A stretch of DNA of 47,115 nucleotides from Opitutaceae bacterium (GCA_018667915.1 JABIRI010000259.1:1-47115); one strand, 5' to 3'; positions 24,447 through 33,030 are shown, counted from the stretch's first letter. The notes: generated from the letters alone by a model not told the origin. Translations and numbers: made by a program.

Positions 24447-25625
24447 TCAGCGTTTTACCAACCAGTCGATTCCGAAACTGGTGATCTGCGTGACGTTGAG
24501 GCCACCTTTGGCGCGCTCGCCCGCGCAATGTCCGAGCAACACACGGTCGTCCACGAAGTCGATCGCGGTGTAACAATACCAACCGTTGGGATCATCTTCT
24601 AAGATCCACACCTCCTGCCACGTTTTGCCCTCATCATCGGACAAAGCCAGCGCAAGTGGCGTGCGGCCCGGATAGCTTCCCGGGTCGGCCCCCAGTTCAA
24701 ACTGGGCGTGATCGTTCCAGACCATCACAAGTTCATCGCGCCCTGGCAGACGCTCGATACTCGCGGGGGATCGTGGCGAACGGATCGTGGTGGCGACCAT
24801 CTCACTCCACGTGTCGCCACCGTCCGTCGACCAAGATTGATACTGGTAACCTTCATTGGTTCGGGCCCACATCCAAAGTCGCCCGTCCCGTAACTCCACC
24901 ACGCCGGGCTCCTGCAATAGAATGCGGGTCCCGTCGGCGTGACTGCCTTTGAGCGCGGAAGTCGATCTCTGCCAGGTTCTGCCGTCGTCATCGGAAACAT
25001 AACACAACAACACACCCGACCAATCCGGCTCAGGATAACTGGGGCGATTGTGGAGCGCGACCGGCACGATCAATCGTCCACTCGCCAACTGCACCACCCG
25101 ATCGTTGTTCAGCACATGATAACCGATATCTTCATCCGGAATGATGCCGACGGGCTCACTCCACGTCTTCGCCTCGTCGCGGGAAACCCGCATCACCGGC
25201 CGGCAATCTTCGAGAGAATTTTTTATCATGTAGAAGAGTGCGATGTCACCGTTCTGGAGTCTCAATAAAGAAACCGACATCACATTGAAACCACCTTCAT
25301 TCGGCACCACGACTTCATCCTGATCTGTCCAACTGCGACCACCGTCTGCCGATACCCGCTGAGCCAAATGCGCCGTCGCGTGATCGTCACCTCCGCCCGT
25401 GAAGTGGGTGTAGATAAACAATACCCTTCCGTCCTGCAGCTCGATGAAATCTCCCTCGCTGTTGCGGGGGTTTCCCGGACCCGGAGGCAGCAGGACGTCC
25501 TTCTTCACTCCCGGAACCGTTTTGACTTCGATCTCGTGCACGTAGGGCTCGGCCGCGAAGAGCGGTGCACCGAAAATCGAACCGAATATACAAAACAGTG
25601 GGATAGAAAGTCGGAAGCAGTTCAT
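24447..25625 (-). CDS. Exported sialidase-like BNR-repeat protein
   Basis: The 392-residue protein has a signal peptide (LSIPLFCIFGSIFGAPLFAA) and a six-bladed propeller pattern with five Asp boxes of the S-x-D-x-G-x-x-W type: SADGGRSWTD, SRDEAKTWSE, SDDDGRTWQ, STDGGDTWSE and SDDEGKTWQE. Early residues PPGPGNPRNSEGDFIEL include the Arg of the sialidase active site, and WARTNEGYQ resembles another. GH33 sialidases cleave terminal sialic acids; many environmental members act on other sugar acids or are lyase-like. Its stop codon shares the palindrome TGATCA with the convergent PHP gene, leaving no space for a separate terminator. Confidence 0.8.
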   Translation of the reverse strand: MNCFRLSIPLFCIFGSIFGAPLFAAEPYVHEIEVKTVPGVKKDVLLPPGPGNPRNSEGDFIELQDGRVLFIYTHFTGGGDDHATAHLAQRVSADGGRSWTDQDEVVVPNEGGFNVMSVSLLRLQNGDIALFYMIKNSLEDCRPVMRVSRDEAKTWSEPVGIIPDEDIGYHVLNNDRVVQLASGRLIVPVALHNRPSYPEPDWSGVLLCYVSDDDGRTWQRSTSALKGSHADGTRILLQEPGVVELRDGRLWMWARTNEGYQYQSWSTDGGDTWSEMVATTIRSPRSPASIERLPGRDELVMVWNDHAQFELGADPGSYPGRTPLALALSDDEGKTWQEVWILEDDPNGWYCYTAIDFVDDRVLLGHCAGERAKGGLNVTQITSFGIDWLVKR

Positions 25626-25736
25626 GGGGTGCCTTCAGGACGTCGCACCCGCGCAGTGAGGTCAAATCAGACCGTATGCTCAAATACTGCGATCCACGCT
25701 GGCAAAACCAAGTCCGTCCGACGAGTGTCCCCCAAC

Positions 25737-26741
25737 ATGAAAGCCATCCAATTCCAGCCCGGCATCGCCCTCGACCAACCCAACGCAGCGCTCGAAGTCG
25801 AGCTCCCGACTCCTACCGCCGAAGGACACGATATTCTCGTGCGCATCGAAGCGGTCGGTCTCAATCCGGTCGATACCAAGGTGCGCCCAGGCGCGGACGC
25901 GGAACCGAAGACCCTTGGCTACGATGCCGCGGGCACGGTCGAGGCCATCGGTGACGCCGTCACCCTCTTTAAGGTGGGCGATCCCGTCTACTACGCCGGC
26001 GACATCACTCGCCCCGGCTCCAATGCCGACTACCAACTCGTTGACGAGCGCATCGTCGGCCGCCGGCCGACCAAGCTCGATGCCGCCGCCAGCGCGGCGT
26101 TGCCCCTCACCAGCCTGACCGCATGGGAATCTCTCTTCGATCGGTTGCACATCGACCCCGCGGCCGACAATTCCGGCAAATCCCTGCTCATCATCGGCGG
26201 CGCCGGAGGCGTAGGCTCCATGGGAATCCAACTCGCCAAGCTCGCCGGCCTCACCGTCATCGCCACGGCCTCCCGACCGGACAGCAAAGCATGGTGCCTC
26301 GAACTCGGCGCCGACCATGTCGTGAACCGCCGCGAGTCGATCCCCGACCAGCTCAAGGCCATCGACATTCCGCAGGTCAACTACATCGCCAACTTCAATA
26401 ACACGGAAAACTACTGGGGCATCATGGGCGAAGTGATCGCCCCACAGGGCCACATCGTTCTCATCGTCGAACAGGTCGGCACGCTCGACCTCGGCGGCCC
26501 CTACAAACTCAAAAGTGTCAGCGTCTCATGGGAGCTCATGTTCACCCGCTCCCTCTTCACCACCGCCGACATCCAACACCAGCACGACATCCTAAACCGC
26601 GTCGCCGAGCTGATCGATGCCGGCAAAATTAAGTGCACCGCCAACGACTCCCTCTCCCCCCTCACCGTGGAGAATATCATCAAAGCTCACACCCTGATCG
26701 AATCCGGCAGATCGATTGGCAAGCTCACTATCACCAAATAG
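25737..26741 (+). CDS. Zinc-type alcohol dehydrogenase-like / quinone oxidoreductase
   Basis: A 334-residue MDR-superfamily oxidoreductase: an N-terminal GroES-like domain (VRIEAVGLNPVDTKVRPG, LGYDAAGTVEAIG) and an NADPH-binding Rossmann domain (SLLIIGGAGGVGSMGIQLAK). It lacks the structural-zinc Cys cluster and resembles the zinc-type alcohol dehydrogenase-like/YogA branch, which reduces quinones or enals. The reading frame stays open for 123 codons upstream, but that part has no conservation-like character and overlaps the sialidase promoter. ATG 25737 (MKAIQFQPG) is the canonical family start. A small hairpin (TCACTC-cgc-GAGTGA, 26751-26765) follows the stop. Confidence 0.88.
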   Translation: MKAIQFQPGIALDQPNAALEVELPTPTAEGHDILVRIEAVGLNPVDTKVRPGADAEPKTLGYDAAGTVEAIGDAVTLFKVGDPVYYAGDITRPGSNADYQLVDERIVGRRPTKLDAAASAALPLTSLTAWESLFDRLHIDPAADNSGKSLLIIGGAGGVGSMGIQLAKLAGLTVIATASRPDSKAWCLELGADHVVNRRESIPDQLKAIDIPQVNYIANFNNTENYWGIMGEVIAPQGHIVLIVEQVGTLDLGGPYKLKSVSVSWELMFTRSLFTTADIQHQHDILNRVAELIDAGKIKCTANDSLSPLTVENIIKAHTLIESGRSIGKLTITK

Positions 26742-26817
26742 GTCACAGGATCACTCCGCGAGTGACTCCCCATTTATTGAGTTAACACCAGAGCCGACCT
26801 TCGCCTAGCTCTCGGAA

Positions 26818-27903
26818 ATGGACGCTTTCAACGGTCTCGGACTCAACCTCGGTAATCTCAGTCGGCTTTCTACTGCCCTAACGCGATCGATCAGCCCGGA
26901 GAATTTCACCGGGGCCAAAGGTGCCGGCGGCATGGCCACTGAGGGGCTTGGAGCCGAACCCGCCACCGATCTCGGCCAAGGCTGGAAGGTGTCGCCCTGC
27001 GTGCGCATCAAAGCCGGTGAGACGTTCACCATCGCCGATATCGAGGGCAGCGGCGCAATTCAGCAAATATGGATGACACCGACCGGCACGTGGTGGCACA
27101 GCATCCTGCGCATTTATTGGGACGACCAAGAGCAACCTTCCGTGGAATGCCCGGTCGGTGATTTTTTTGGCATGCATTGGGGCAAATTTGCACCGCTTGT
27201 TTCTCAACCGGTCTGCGTAAATCCCGGAAGCGCCTTCAACTGCTATTGGGAAATGCCTTTCCGCCGGCGTTGCCGGATGACGCTCAGTAATATCGCGCAT
27301 GAGGACATGATTCTGTATTATCAGATCAACTACACCCTCACCGACGTGCCCAAGGACTGCGCCTACTTCCACGCCCAATTCCGCCGCACCAATCCCCTGC
27401 CCTACAAAGACGTCTTCACGATCGTCGATGGCATCGCCGGCCGCGGCCACTATGTCGGCACCGCCATGGGATGGGGTGTAAACAACGCAAACTGGTGGGG
27501 CGAAGGTGAGGTCAAATTCTATTTCGACGGCGACAAGGAATGGCCGACCATCTGCGGCACCGGCACGGAGGACTACTTCTGCGGCTCCTACAACTTTGAG
27601 GACAAAGCGACCAACCAGTATCAGGAATACTGCACGCCCTACGCCGGCTTGCACCAGGTGCTTCGACCCGACGGACTCTACGCATCGCAAACCCGCTTTG
27701 GCATGTATCGCTGGCACATCATGGATCCCGTGCGATTCGAGACCGATCTCCGTATTACGATGCAGGCACTCGGTTGGCGCAAAAACCACCGCCGCTACCT
27801 CCCGCTACAGGATGACATCTGCTCAGTGGCCTACTGGTATCAAACCCTCCCGACCGCGCCGTTTCCGGCCTTGCCGGACCATGACTACCTCGAGGTGATT
27901 TGA
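26818..27903 (+). CDS. GH172 (DUF2961) glycoside hydrolase family protein
   Basis: A 361-residue protein with the DUF2961 fold, now glycoside hydrolase family 172, whose characterised members act on alpha-D-fructofuranosides or alpha-D-arabinofuranosides. Typical motifs are FTGAKGAGGMATEG near the N-terminus, IQQIWMTP, SVECPVGDFFGMHWG, and GTGTEDYFCGSYNF with the Glu of the active site. No signal peptide is present, so hydrolysis would occur inside the cell after import. It is transcribed with, but not tightly linked to, the dehydrogenase (76-bp gap), and converges on the PhyH gene with one base between stops. The family call is firm; the linkage specificity is unknown. Confidence 0.88.
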   Translation: MDAFNGLGLNLGNLSRLSTALTRSISPENFTGAKGAGGMATEGLGAEPATDLGQGWKVSPCVRIKAGETFTIADIEGSGAIQQIWMTPTGTWWHSILRIYWDDQEQPSVECPVGDFFGMHWGKFAPLVSQPVCVNPGSAFNCYWEMPFRRRCRMTLSNIAHEDMILYYQINYTLTDVPKDCAYFHAQFRRTNPLPYKDVFTIVDGIAGRGHYVGTAMGWGVNNANWWGEGEVKFYFDGDKEWPTICGTGTEDYFCGSYNFEDKATNQYQEYCTPYAGLHQVLRPDGLYASQTRFGMYRWHIMDPVRFETDLRITMQALGWRKNHRRYLPLQDDICSVAYWYQTLPTAPFPALPDHDYLEVI

Positions 27904-27904
27904 C

Positions 27905-28711
27905 TCACGCTCCGGCTTTGCGGGCTTGATGCCGGGCAACGCTGGCGGGCCAGTAGTGTTGATACTGTTCGAGATGAACTTGGCGCGACGCTGAAGCCGT
28001 CTCGAGCATGAGTGGGCCATAAGGTTCCGTCTGCCCAAAATCGCAGCCATGGGTATCGCCATAGCAAACGAGATCATTGAGTTCGGGTCGGGTACGGGCG
28101 CGTCGACTCAAATTAAAAGTAAACATGCGGCGCGCGGTGCTGCCGCCAAACGAAGCGTGCATCAGGCGGTGGTTAAACACGAGCACATCACCCGGTTCGC
28201 TCTCCAATGCCACCGCCGGGAGGTCGCTCTGCGGTAACCCCCATTGGTTGTCGGAATCGCGAAACGTCTCTTCGCGCCACTCTTGTAAACTTCCCTCTAG
28301 GTGCGAACCCGGCATGACCCGCAGACAGCCGGTGTCACGGGTAACGGGATCGAGATAGAAGGCGACTTTGGCAAACGCGTTTCCCGGCATCTCCGAGTCG
28401 CGGTGCCACGTGGTTTCGCCCGTGAAATAGTTTCCGTCGCTCCCCATGTAGTTGAAGTCATCGCCCAGGAGATTACCGATGGCCTCGAGCAGACCGGGGT
28501 GATCCAACAAGGCACACAAGTCAGGCCGTTGATCGACGAAGTGGTTTATCGCCGTGCGCACACTGCCATCGTGCTTACGACCCACCTGCGGAAAAACCGC
28601 CTCAAATTCGGACGTGATTTTCTTGATCTCCGGCAAAACCAAACGAGGCAGTTTCAAGTAACCGAACGTCTCAAAAAACGCCTTCTGTTGGGCAAGGGTC
28701 GGAGTAGCCAT
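27905..28711 (-). CDS. Phytanoyl-CoA dioxygenase (PhyH) family protein
   Basis: A non-haem Fe(II)/2-oxoglutarate-dependent dioxygenase of 268 residues. The iron triad is visible as WHRDSE (His-x-Asp, about residues 103-105) and the distal His in NHRLMHASFGG; GCLRVMPGSH and the Arg in STARRMFTFN complete the usual site. ATG 28711 begins MATPTLAQQKAFFETFGYL, normal for the family. Bacterial PhyH proteins hydroxylate varied small molecules, and the neighbouring sugar genes suggest a carbohydrate-derived substrate, but this is inference. It shares only about 25% by eye with the second PhyH at 45986. Confidence 0.87.
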   Translation of the reverse strand: MATPTLAQQKAFFETFGYLKLPRLVLPEIKKITSEFEAVFPQVGRKHDGSVRTAINHFVDQRPDLCALLDHPGLLEAIGNLLGDDFNYMGSDGNYFTGETTWHRDSEMPGNAFAKVAFYLDPVTRDTGCLRVMPGSHLEGSLQEWREETFRDSDNQWGLPQSDLPAVALESEPGDVLVFNHRLMHASFGGSTARRMFTFNLSRRARTRPELNDLVCYGDTHGCDFGQTEPYGPLMLETASASRQVHLEQYQHYWPASVARHQARKAGA

Positions 28712-28796
28712 GGCTCGGAATAAGCCACGACTCGCCGCCCGACTCCAGTCCGTTTCACAAATGGCCTACGCCAAGAGCCGTCAGCCTGTTGCTATT

Positions 28797-28905
28797 GGCC
28801 GCAAAAAGGCGCAAAACCAATCCGGCGCGATGAGCCTATAGGCTCACATGAAATCCACGGATTCGAAACGGAGCTTTTGTGCCTCTTTGCGGCTAAACTC
28901 CGTTT
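28797..28905. repeat. Inverted pair of GGCCGCAAAAAGGCGCAAAA-type repeats with palindrome
   Basis: The left copy at 28797-28817 and the inverted right copy at about 28874-28894 match at roughly 17 of 20 positions. Between them lies the perfect palindrome TGAGCCTATAGGCTCA (28831-28846). The right copy is itself enclosed by AAACGGAG/CTCCGTTT (28866-28873 and 28898-28905). It sits between the 3' end of the propeller glycosidase gene and the PhyH start. It may act as a terminator or be a REP-like mobile repeat. Confidence 0.65.
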
Positions 28906-28920
28906 CTCCGACAACCAGCT

Positions 28921-30366
28921 TTACTCAAACGTCAGTTCCACGCTTTCCATTGCCACGGTCACAGACTGATCGGCTACGCCACGCGTGCGGTATTCGAAGG
29001 CGAAACCGTAGCCTGTGGGCAACGAACTCACATTGAGAGAAGCGGGGGTGGTATCCACGACCCGGGCGAAGCCCGGCTTCAGCGCATACTTCTCTTTGAC
29101 CGTGCTCCACTTGGACCATTGGTCGACCTTGCCATTGCCCGAGGTATCCACGCCGACGCGCGCTTGCACGCCATCGACCCACGGTCCGGGACTCACGAAG
29201 TCCACGTCGCCGCGTTGCTGGATCAGGTAGAATTGGCCTGCCGCAAAACCTACACTCGGGTCCGGATGGCCGTCGCCAAATGACCCCACAAATTCAAATT
29301 TGCTTTCCAAGCTATCGCTGGTGAATCGCCCTACTTTGATGTGACCACCGACAGGATCATAGTCACAGAACAAGTAATACTGGTCGCCTACCTTGATCGC
29401 CGTCCAATCACCGTAAGCATTTTGCTCCGGGGTGTGGATTTCATACTCGAGAGGCGTCTCACTGCTGACATGCGTGAAGGTGCCGATCTCGCCCGTGGGC
29501 GTCGTCCGCTCATCTACCACCCAATGATCCTGAATCACAAATGGAGGCAGCCCATCGGGGCTCTTCGCGAGTCCCGCCACCGGCGCATCCCAGGCATGCG
29601 TCCGGGCGTTATTGTAGTCCCAGTTCTCATAGATGATATTGAATCCGCCATCCTCGTCGCGGAGGACCGCCGCGTCTGATCCGTCGGAGGGGTCGTTCAG
29701 GGCTCGCCCGTGATTGACGCCCAATTTTCCGTCCATGAGATCATCGTCGACCCACAGGTGCGGATCCTGATCATTGGGCCGATCGTAGTAGAGGTAGAAC
29801 TTTCCATCCGCATACTCCGCTGTCGTCATCCAAGCGCCATCGAGAAACGTCGAAACCCGGCCACCGTGCGTCCAGGTTTTCATGTCCGTGCTACGCCATG
29901 CATGATAGCCACCCATGGCCTCATGCTCCTCATCCGTAAGCCCTGTATTTTCAAAACCACCGCGAGTTCCGTCGGGGTTACGCACCCGTCGTCGCTGATA
30001 TTTCGCATGCCGACCCAACATATAATACTCACCTTCCTTAACCGGCAAAAAAATCAACGCGTCACGCATCTCATCGAGTCCGACATTGTCCACTTCCCGC
30101 CAATTGTCCCAAGCCGTAGTCTGCTTAAACGTGATCGAGCCTACCGAACGCTTTTGATCGAAGCCCTTCACCTTGCTGGTGAACCGGCTCTCTACTGACT
30201 GTGAGCGCGCCTGATCATCCTCGATCAAAACATCCGTGGTCGTTCGCGTGTTCTCGATCCAGTCCAACCGGCTCTCAATCGTCCAAACCTGATCGCCACC
30301 GAACACGGCAGGCGAGACACACAGACAGAGGGCAAGCGCCCACGGGGTAAGATTCCGGCAACTCAT
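28921..30366 (-). CDS. Exported five-bladed-propeller glycosidase-like protein (GH43/GH32-like)
   Basis: The 481-residue product starts at ATG 30366 (MSCRNLTPWALALCLCVSPA, a signal peptide). It has the blade rhythm of clan GH-F/GH-J enzymes: DALIFLPVKEGEYYMLG, GGYHAWRSTDMKTWTHGG, AWMTTAEYADGKFYLYYD, and then GDWTAIKVGDQYYLFCDYD. Acidic residues in the expected blades are present, but catalytic residues cannot be assigned by eye. Such enzymes remove arabinose, xylose or fructose units. Two related families (GH43, GH117) cannot be separated here. It ends 54 bases before the exported oxidoreductase gene and probably belongs to the same minus-strand group. Confidence 0.65.
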   Translation of the reverse strand: MSCRNLTPWALALCLCVSPAVFGGDQVWTIESRLDWIENTRTTTDVLIEDDQARSQSVESRFTSKVKGFDQKRSVGSITFKQTTAWDNWREVDNVGLDEMRDALIFLPVKEGEYYMLGRHAKYQRRRVRNPDGTRGGFENTGLTDEEHEAMGGYHAWRSTDMKTWTHGGRVSTFLDGAWMTTAEYADGKFYLYYDRPNDQDPHLWVDDDLMDGKLGVNHGRALNDPSDGSDAAVLRDEDGGFNIIYENWDYNNARTHAWDAPVAGLAKSPDGLPPFVIQDHWVVDERTTPTGEIGTFTHVSSETPLEYEIHTPEQNAYGDWTAIKVGDQYYLFCDYDPVGGHIKVGRFTSDSLESKFEFVGSFGDGHPDPSVGFAAGQFYLIQQRGDVDFVSPGPWVDGVQARVGVDTSGNGKVDQWSKWSTVKEKYALKPGFARVVDTTPASLNVSSLPTGYGFAFEYRTRGVADQSVTVAMESVELTFE

Positions 30367-30420
30367 GCCCCCTACCCTACTTCGAGGAACCAACAGGTAA
30401 ACCTCTTACCGCCGCGAACC

Positions 30421-31509
30421 TCAATTCAGCAGCACGCGCTTCCCGCTGCGGGCCGATTCCTTCGCCGCTTCCTGAATCTCCATCGCGATCAAATTGTTTT
30501 CGATCGAGGACAGGCTGCCCGTCGGATCGAGTTCACCCCGAAAGACGGCGGAGAAATAGTTCACGGCGGAGCTGATCGTCTCCGGCAAAGGCTCGGCCTT
30601 TTTCGCCACAGGCTCTCCCCTGCGCTCCATCCGGATATCGTAGTCGTCCTGATCGATCGTGCGGATGATGCCCGCTCGGCCATACACGTGCATATCCTTG
30701 CGCGGAAACGTCCAATCCCACGACGCCTGGATGATGCCCTGCGCCTCCGGGTATTCCAAGACGATCGTCGCATTGTCATCTACGTTGGGATACACTTCCG
30801 GCTGGTTGGTTTGGAACACCGCGGTCACCGAAATCGGGCGTTCATTGCCCAACATCCACGTAATGAGGTTGCCGCCGTAACAACCGAAATCGGCTGAGGC
30901 CCCACCGCCATTAAGCACGGGATCAGTCAACCAATCGAAAAATTCCTCCGGCACCCGAATCGCGGCCGGTCCCATGTGGCCAAAGTGGCTCACGATTTTA
31001 GTGATCGGTCCGAGTTGCTCCTCGTCCACCGCCAAGCGATACGTTTCGTGCAGACTCGGATACCACGTCGTCTCCAAATTCGTGAGCACATGCGTGCCGT
31101 GTTTTTCGCCCAACGCGGCCATGCGTTTCGCGTCCGCTAGACTCACCGCCAGCGGTTTCTCCACTACAACATGCACCCCGCGGGGCGCACACGCTTCGAC
31201 GATGGCAAGATGATCAAACGTAGTGCTGAAAACCCACACTGCTACCGGTTTTTCGGCATCAAGAAACCCCTCCAGATCCTCGGTGAATAAGCCCGGATCC
31301 AAATCATAACGCTCCTGATATTTTTGCACCACTACCGGGTCATTTTCCACGATACCGGCAATCTCCAACGCTGGCGCATAGGCCCTCCGCAGGAACCCGT
31401 TCACGTGCCCATGGACCATGCCCACAATACCAATGCGAATCGGCTCGGACCCACCGAGATTGAGCGCGGATAACAGGCCAACAAATATCAGGATACGGAA
31501 GTATTTCAT
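30421..31509 (-). CDS. Exported Gfo/Idh/MocA family oxidoreductase
   Basis: A 362-residue Gfo/Idh/MocA protein with a hydrophobic leader (MKYFRILIFVGLLSALNL) directly before the Rossmann motif IRIGIVGMVHGHV, so it is probably exported. The EKP motif is VVVEKPLAVSL, and GGGASADFGCYGGNLITWML matches the second-domain active-site region. Exported members, often twin-arginine or Sec secreted, are frequent in Verrucomicrobiota and Planctomycetes and may carry a tightly bound cofactor. ATG 31509 is chosen over the longer frame, which would hide the leader. A 26-bp gap separates it from the upstream SGNH esterase, implying one transcript. Confidence 0.86.
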   Translation of the reverse strand: MKYFRILIFVGLLSALNLGGSEPIRIGIVGMVHGHVNGFLRRAYAPALEIAGIVENDPVVVQKYQERYDLDPGLFTEDLEGFLDAEKPVAVWVFSTTFDHLAIVEACAPRGVHVVVEKPLAVSLADAKRMAALGEKHGTHVLTNLETTWYPSLHETYRLAVDEEQLGPITKIVSHFGHMGPAAIRVPEEFFDWLTDPVLNGGGASADFGCYGGNLITWMLGNERPISVTAVFQTNQPEVYPNVDDNATIVLEYPEAQGIIQASWDWTFPRKDMHVYGRAGIIRTIDQDDYDIRMERRGEPVAKKAEPLPETISSAVNYFSAVFRGELDPTGSLSSIENNLIAMEIQEAAKESARSGKRVLLN

Positions 31510-31535
31510 GGGGTCTCTCGGTGGTGCTCGGTGTT

Positions 31536-32246
31536 TTAGTTTTCGGTGAACCGTGCATCGGCGGCACACAGATACCCCATCAGTAAGTCGGCGATCAGAC
31601 GTTGTCCGGCATTGCCCGGATGCATGCCATCCGGCGTGAGTGACCCCGGTTTCTGTTGTGATTTGGCGTCGTAAGCTTCGAAGGCCGCGAAAACATCCAC
31701 GAGGCCGACCTGCTCTTCGCGAGCAACGTCCCGAGCCGCGGCAACATACTTTCGCAACAGAGGATTAAAACCGTCGGCGGACTCAGGGTCATACGGCGGT
31801 TGCCCATACAATTCCTTCGTATTATCCGTCCAGTGCTTGGGGTTTGGGGTCATCATCACCACCCGCGCGCCTTGCGCTTTCAACGGGCGGATCATCGTCG
31901 TCAAATTCCGGCGGTAGTTGGTCAAACTCACGCGCGACTCCTGCGCAGGCGGCGTTTTCCAAACATCCACCGCCGAGTCGTTGATCCCAAACATAATCAC
32001 CACCACGTCCGGGTTCGTCGCGAGCACATCGCGTTCGAATCGCTCCATCGCCATGGCCGTCGTATTGCCGCCCACGCCGCGGTTCACTACCTGGACTCGA
32101 TGGCCTTCAAATTTGAGTTCCTCCGCCAGCAACTCGGCATAGACCACAATGCCCTCTCGCGGCGCGGTAACAGAATCACCGAATGCCACCATCAACGGAC
32201 TCGCACTCGCGGCGACTCCAGAAAGTAAGAACAAGATCAACCGCAT
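31536..32246 (-). CDS. Exported SGNH/GDSL-family esterase
   Basis: A 236-residue hydrolase with a signal peptide (MRLILFLLSGVAASASP) and all four SGNH blocks: FGDSVT (nucleophile Ser), NRGVGGNTTA (Gly), GINDSAV (Asn) and the terminal DGMHPGNAG (Asp/His). Such enzymes remove acetyl or acyl decorations from polysaccharides. It is the first gene of the minus-strand group with the exported oxidoreductase and perhaps the propeller glycosidase, which fits de-esterification before glycan cleavage. Confidence 0.88.
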   Translation of the reverse strand: MRLILFLLSGVAASASPLMVAFGDSVTAPREGIVVYAELLAEELKFEGHRVQVVNRGVGGNTTAMAMERFERDVLATNPDVVVIMFGINDSAVDVWKTPPAQESRVSLTNYRRNLTTMIRPLKAQGARVVMMTPNPKHWTDNTKELYGQPPYDPESADGFNPLLRKYVAAARDVAREEQVGLVDVFAAFEAYDAKSQQKPGSLTPDGMHPGNAGQRLIADLLMGYLCAADARFTEN

Positions 32247-32282
32247 CTTCGTTGAGTATCGGCATCAAAGGATCTCGGTCAA

Positions 32283-32318
32283 AATTCAAATCCCCCCCGG
32301 CCCGCATGGGTTTGAATT
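32283..32318. promoter_or_regulatory. Inverted repeat upstream of the SGNH esterase operon
   Basis: AATTCAAATCC and GGGTTTGAATT pair with one mismatch around a C-rich loop. It lies 37 bases upstream of the esterase start (minus strand) and may be an operator or leader hairpin. No consensus assignment is possible. Confidence 0.4.
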
Positions 32319-32436
32319 GGGGCGGGTGCCGAAACTAACATAAGTTTCTCAAAATATCGTCAGTATTTAACAATAAACGCCGAGCCAATTTCACGCGACG
32401 GTCATAGCATACGGTGTAACAGAATTAGTGCCGTCC

Positions 32437-32457
32437 ACGCAGGGACGCACCCTGCGT
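32437..32457. promoter_or_regulatory. Palindrome ACGCAGGG-n5-CCCTGCGT upstream of the cytochrome gene
   Basis: A perfect 8-bp inverted repeat with a 5-base loop followed by TTTT, 42 bases before the cytochrome ATG. It could be an operator or a terminator-like hairpin in the leader. Confidence 0.45.
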
Positions 32458-32498
32458 TTTCACGAGGGCGGTTTTAACCCCCAAGAGAAAGCGCACCC

Positions 32499-32950
32499 AT
32501 GTATCCCAAAACCCTCCTCTCAGCTGCCGGTCTCGGATTAATAGTCCTAGCTGGACCGGCTGTGCACCGGATCAAAAATCAACCCGCGGTTTCGTGTTTC
32601 CCGAAGGCGATATCGTTCGCGGTAAAGAAACCTTCGTGGAACTCGGCTGCACCGAATGTCACCACGTTTCCGGCATAGGTGATCTTCCCCGCTACGAAAT
32701 CGAAGCCAACAAAGTGATCGTCCTCGGTGGCGAGGTCCGCACCACCAAAACCTATGGTGATCTGATCACCGCCATCATCCATCCTTCCGAAAGCGTTACT
32801 GCCATCGCCGGCGGCCGCACCGATGCCGATCCCGGCATGCCCGATGTCAATGACACGATGACAGTGCAACAGATGCTCGATTTAGTGACCTTCCTCTCCC
32901 CCCAATACGTGAAACTGGAACCACTCTACGAAGAATACTATATGCCGTAG
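32499..32950 (+). pseudogene. c-type cytochrome (probable lipoprotein) with apparent frameshift
   Basis: ATG 32499 begins MYPKTLLSAAGLGLIVL, an excellent signal peptide, but that frame then runs through unrelated residues to a stop. The cytochrome sequence lies in the +2 frame: a TGCAPDQKST segment, FVFPEGDIVRGKETFVELG, the haem site CTECHH, and a probable axial Met in DPGMPDVND, to the stop at 32950. Joining the frames near 32545-32560 (one base missing or two extra) would give a lipoprotein-like signal ending in TGC before the haem domain. Either the gene is disrupted or the read has an indel. A restart GTG at 32594 would make an unexported, probably useless protein. A strong terminator follows. 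Confidence 0.7.
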
Positions 32951-32988
32951 AGCCAGAAGCTCGTCCGACTAGCAACATCATCGCCTCT

Positions 32989-33030
32989 CCCTTTGCGCAG
33001 GGTATCCACGCAAAGGGCTGGGGCTTTTTT
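32989..33030 (+). terminator. Rho-independent-type terminator after the cytochrome gene
   Basis: CCCTTTGCG (32989-32997) pairs perfectly with CGCAAAGGG (33009-33017), followed after eight bases by TTTTTT (33025-33030). It lies 39 bases after the cytochrome stop. Confidence 0.75.

Noticed and set aside
25368-25736. N-terminal extension of the zinc-type dehydrogenase
   Set aside because: The frame is open for 123 codons upstream, but it overlaps the sialidase gene on the other strand and lacks conserved features. The family start MKAIQF at 25737 is complete on its own.
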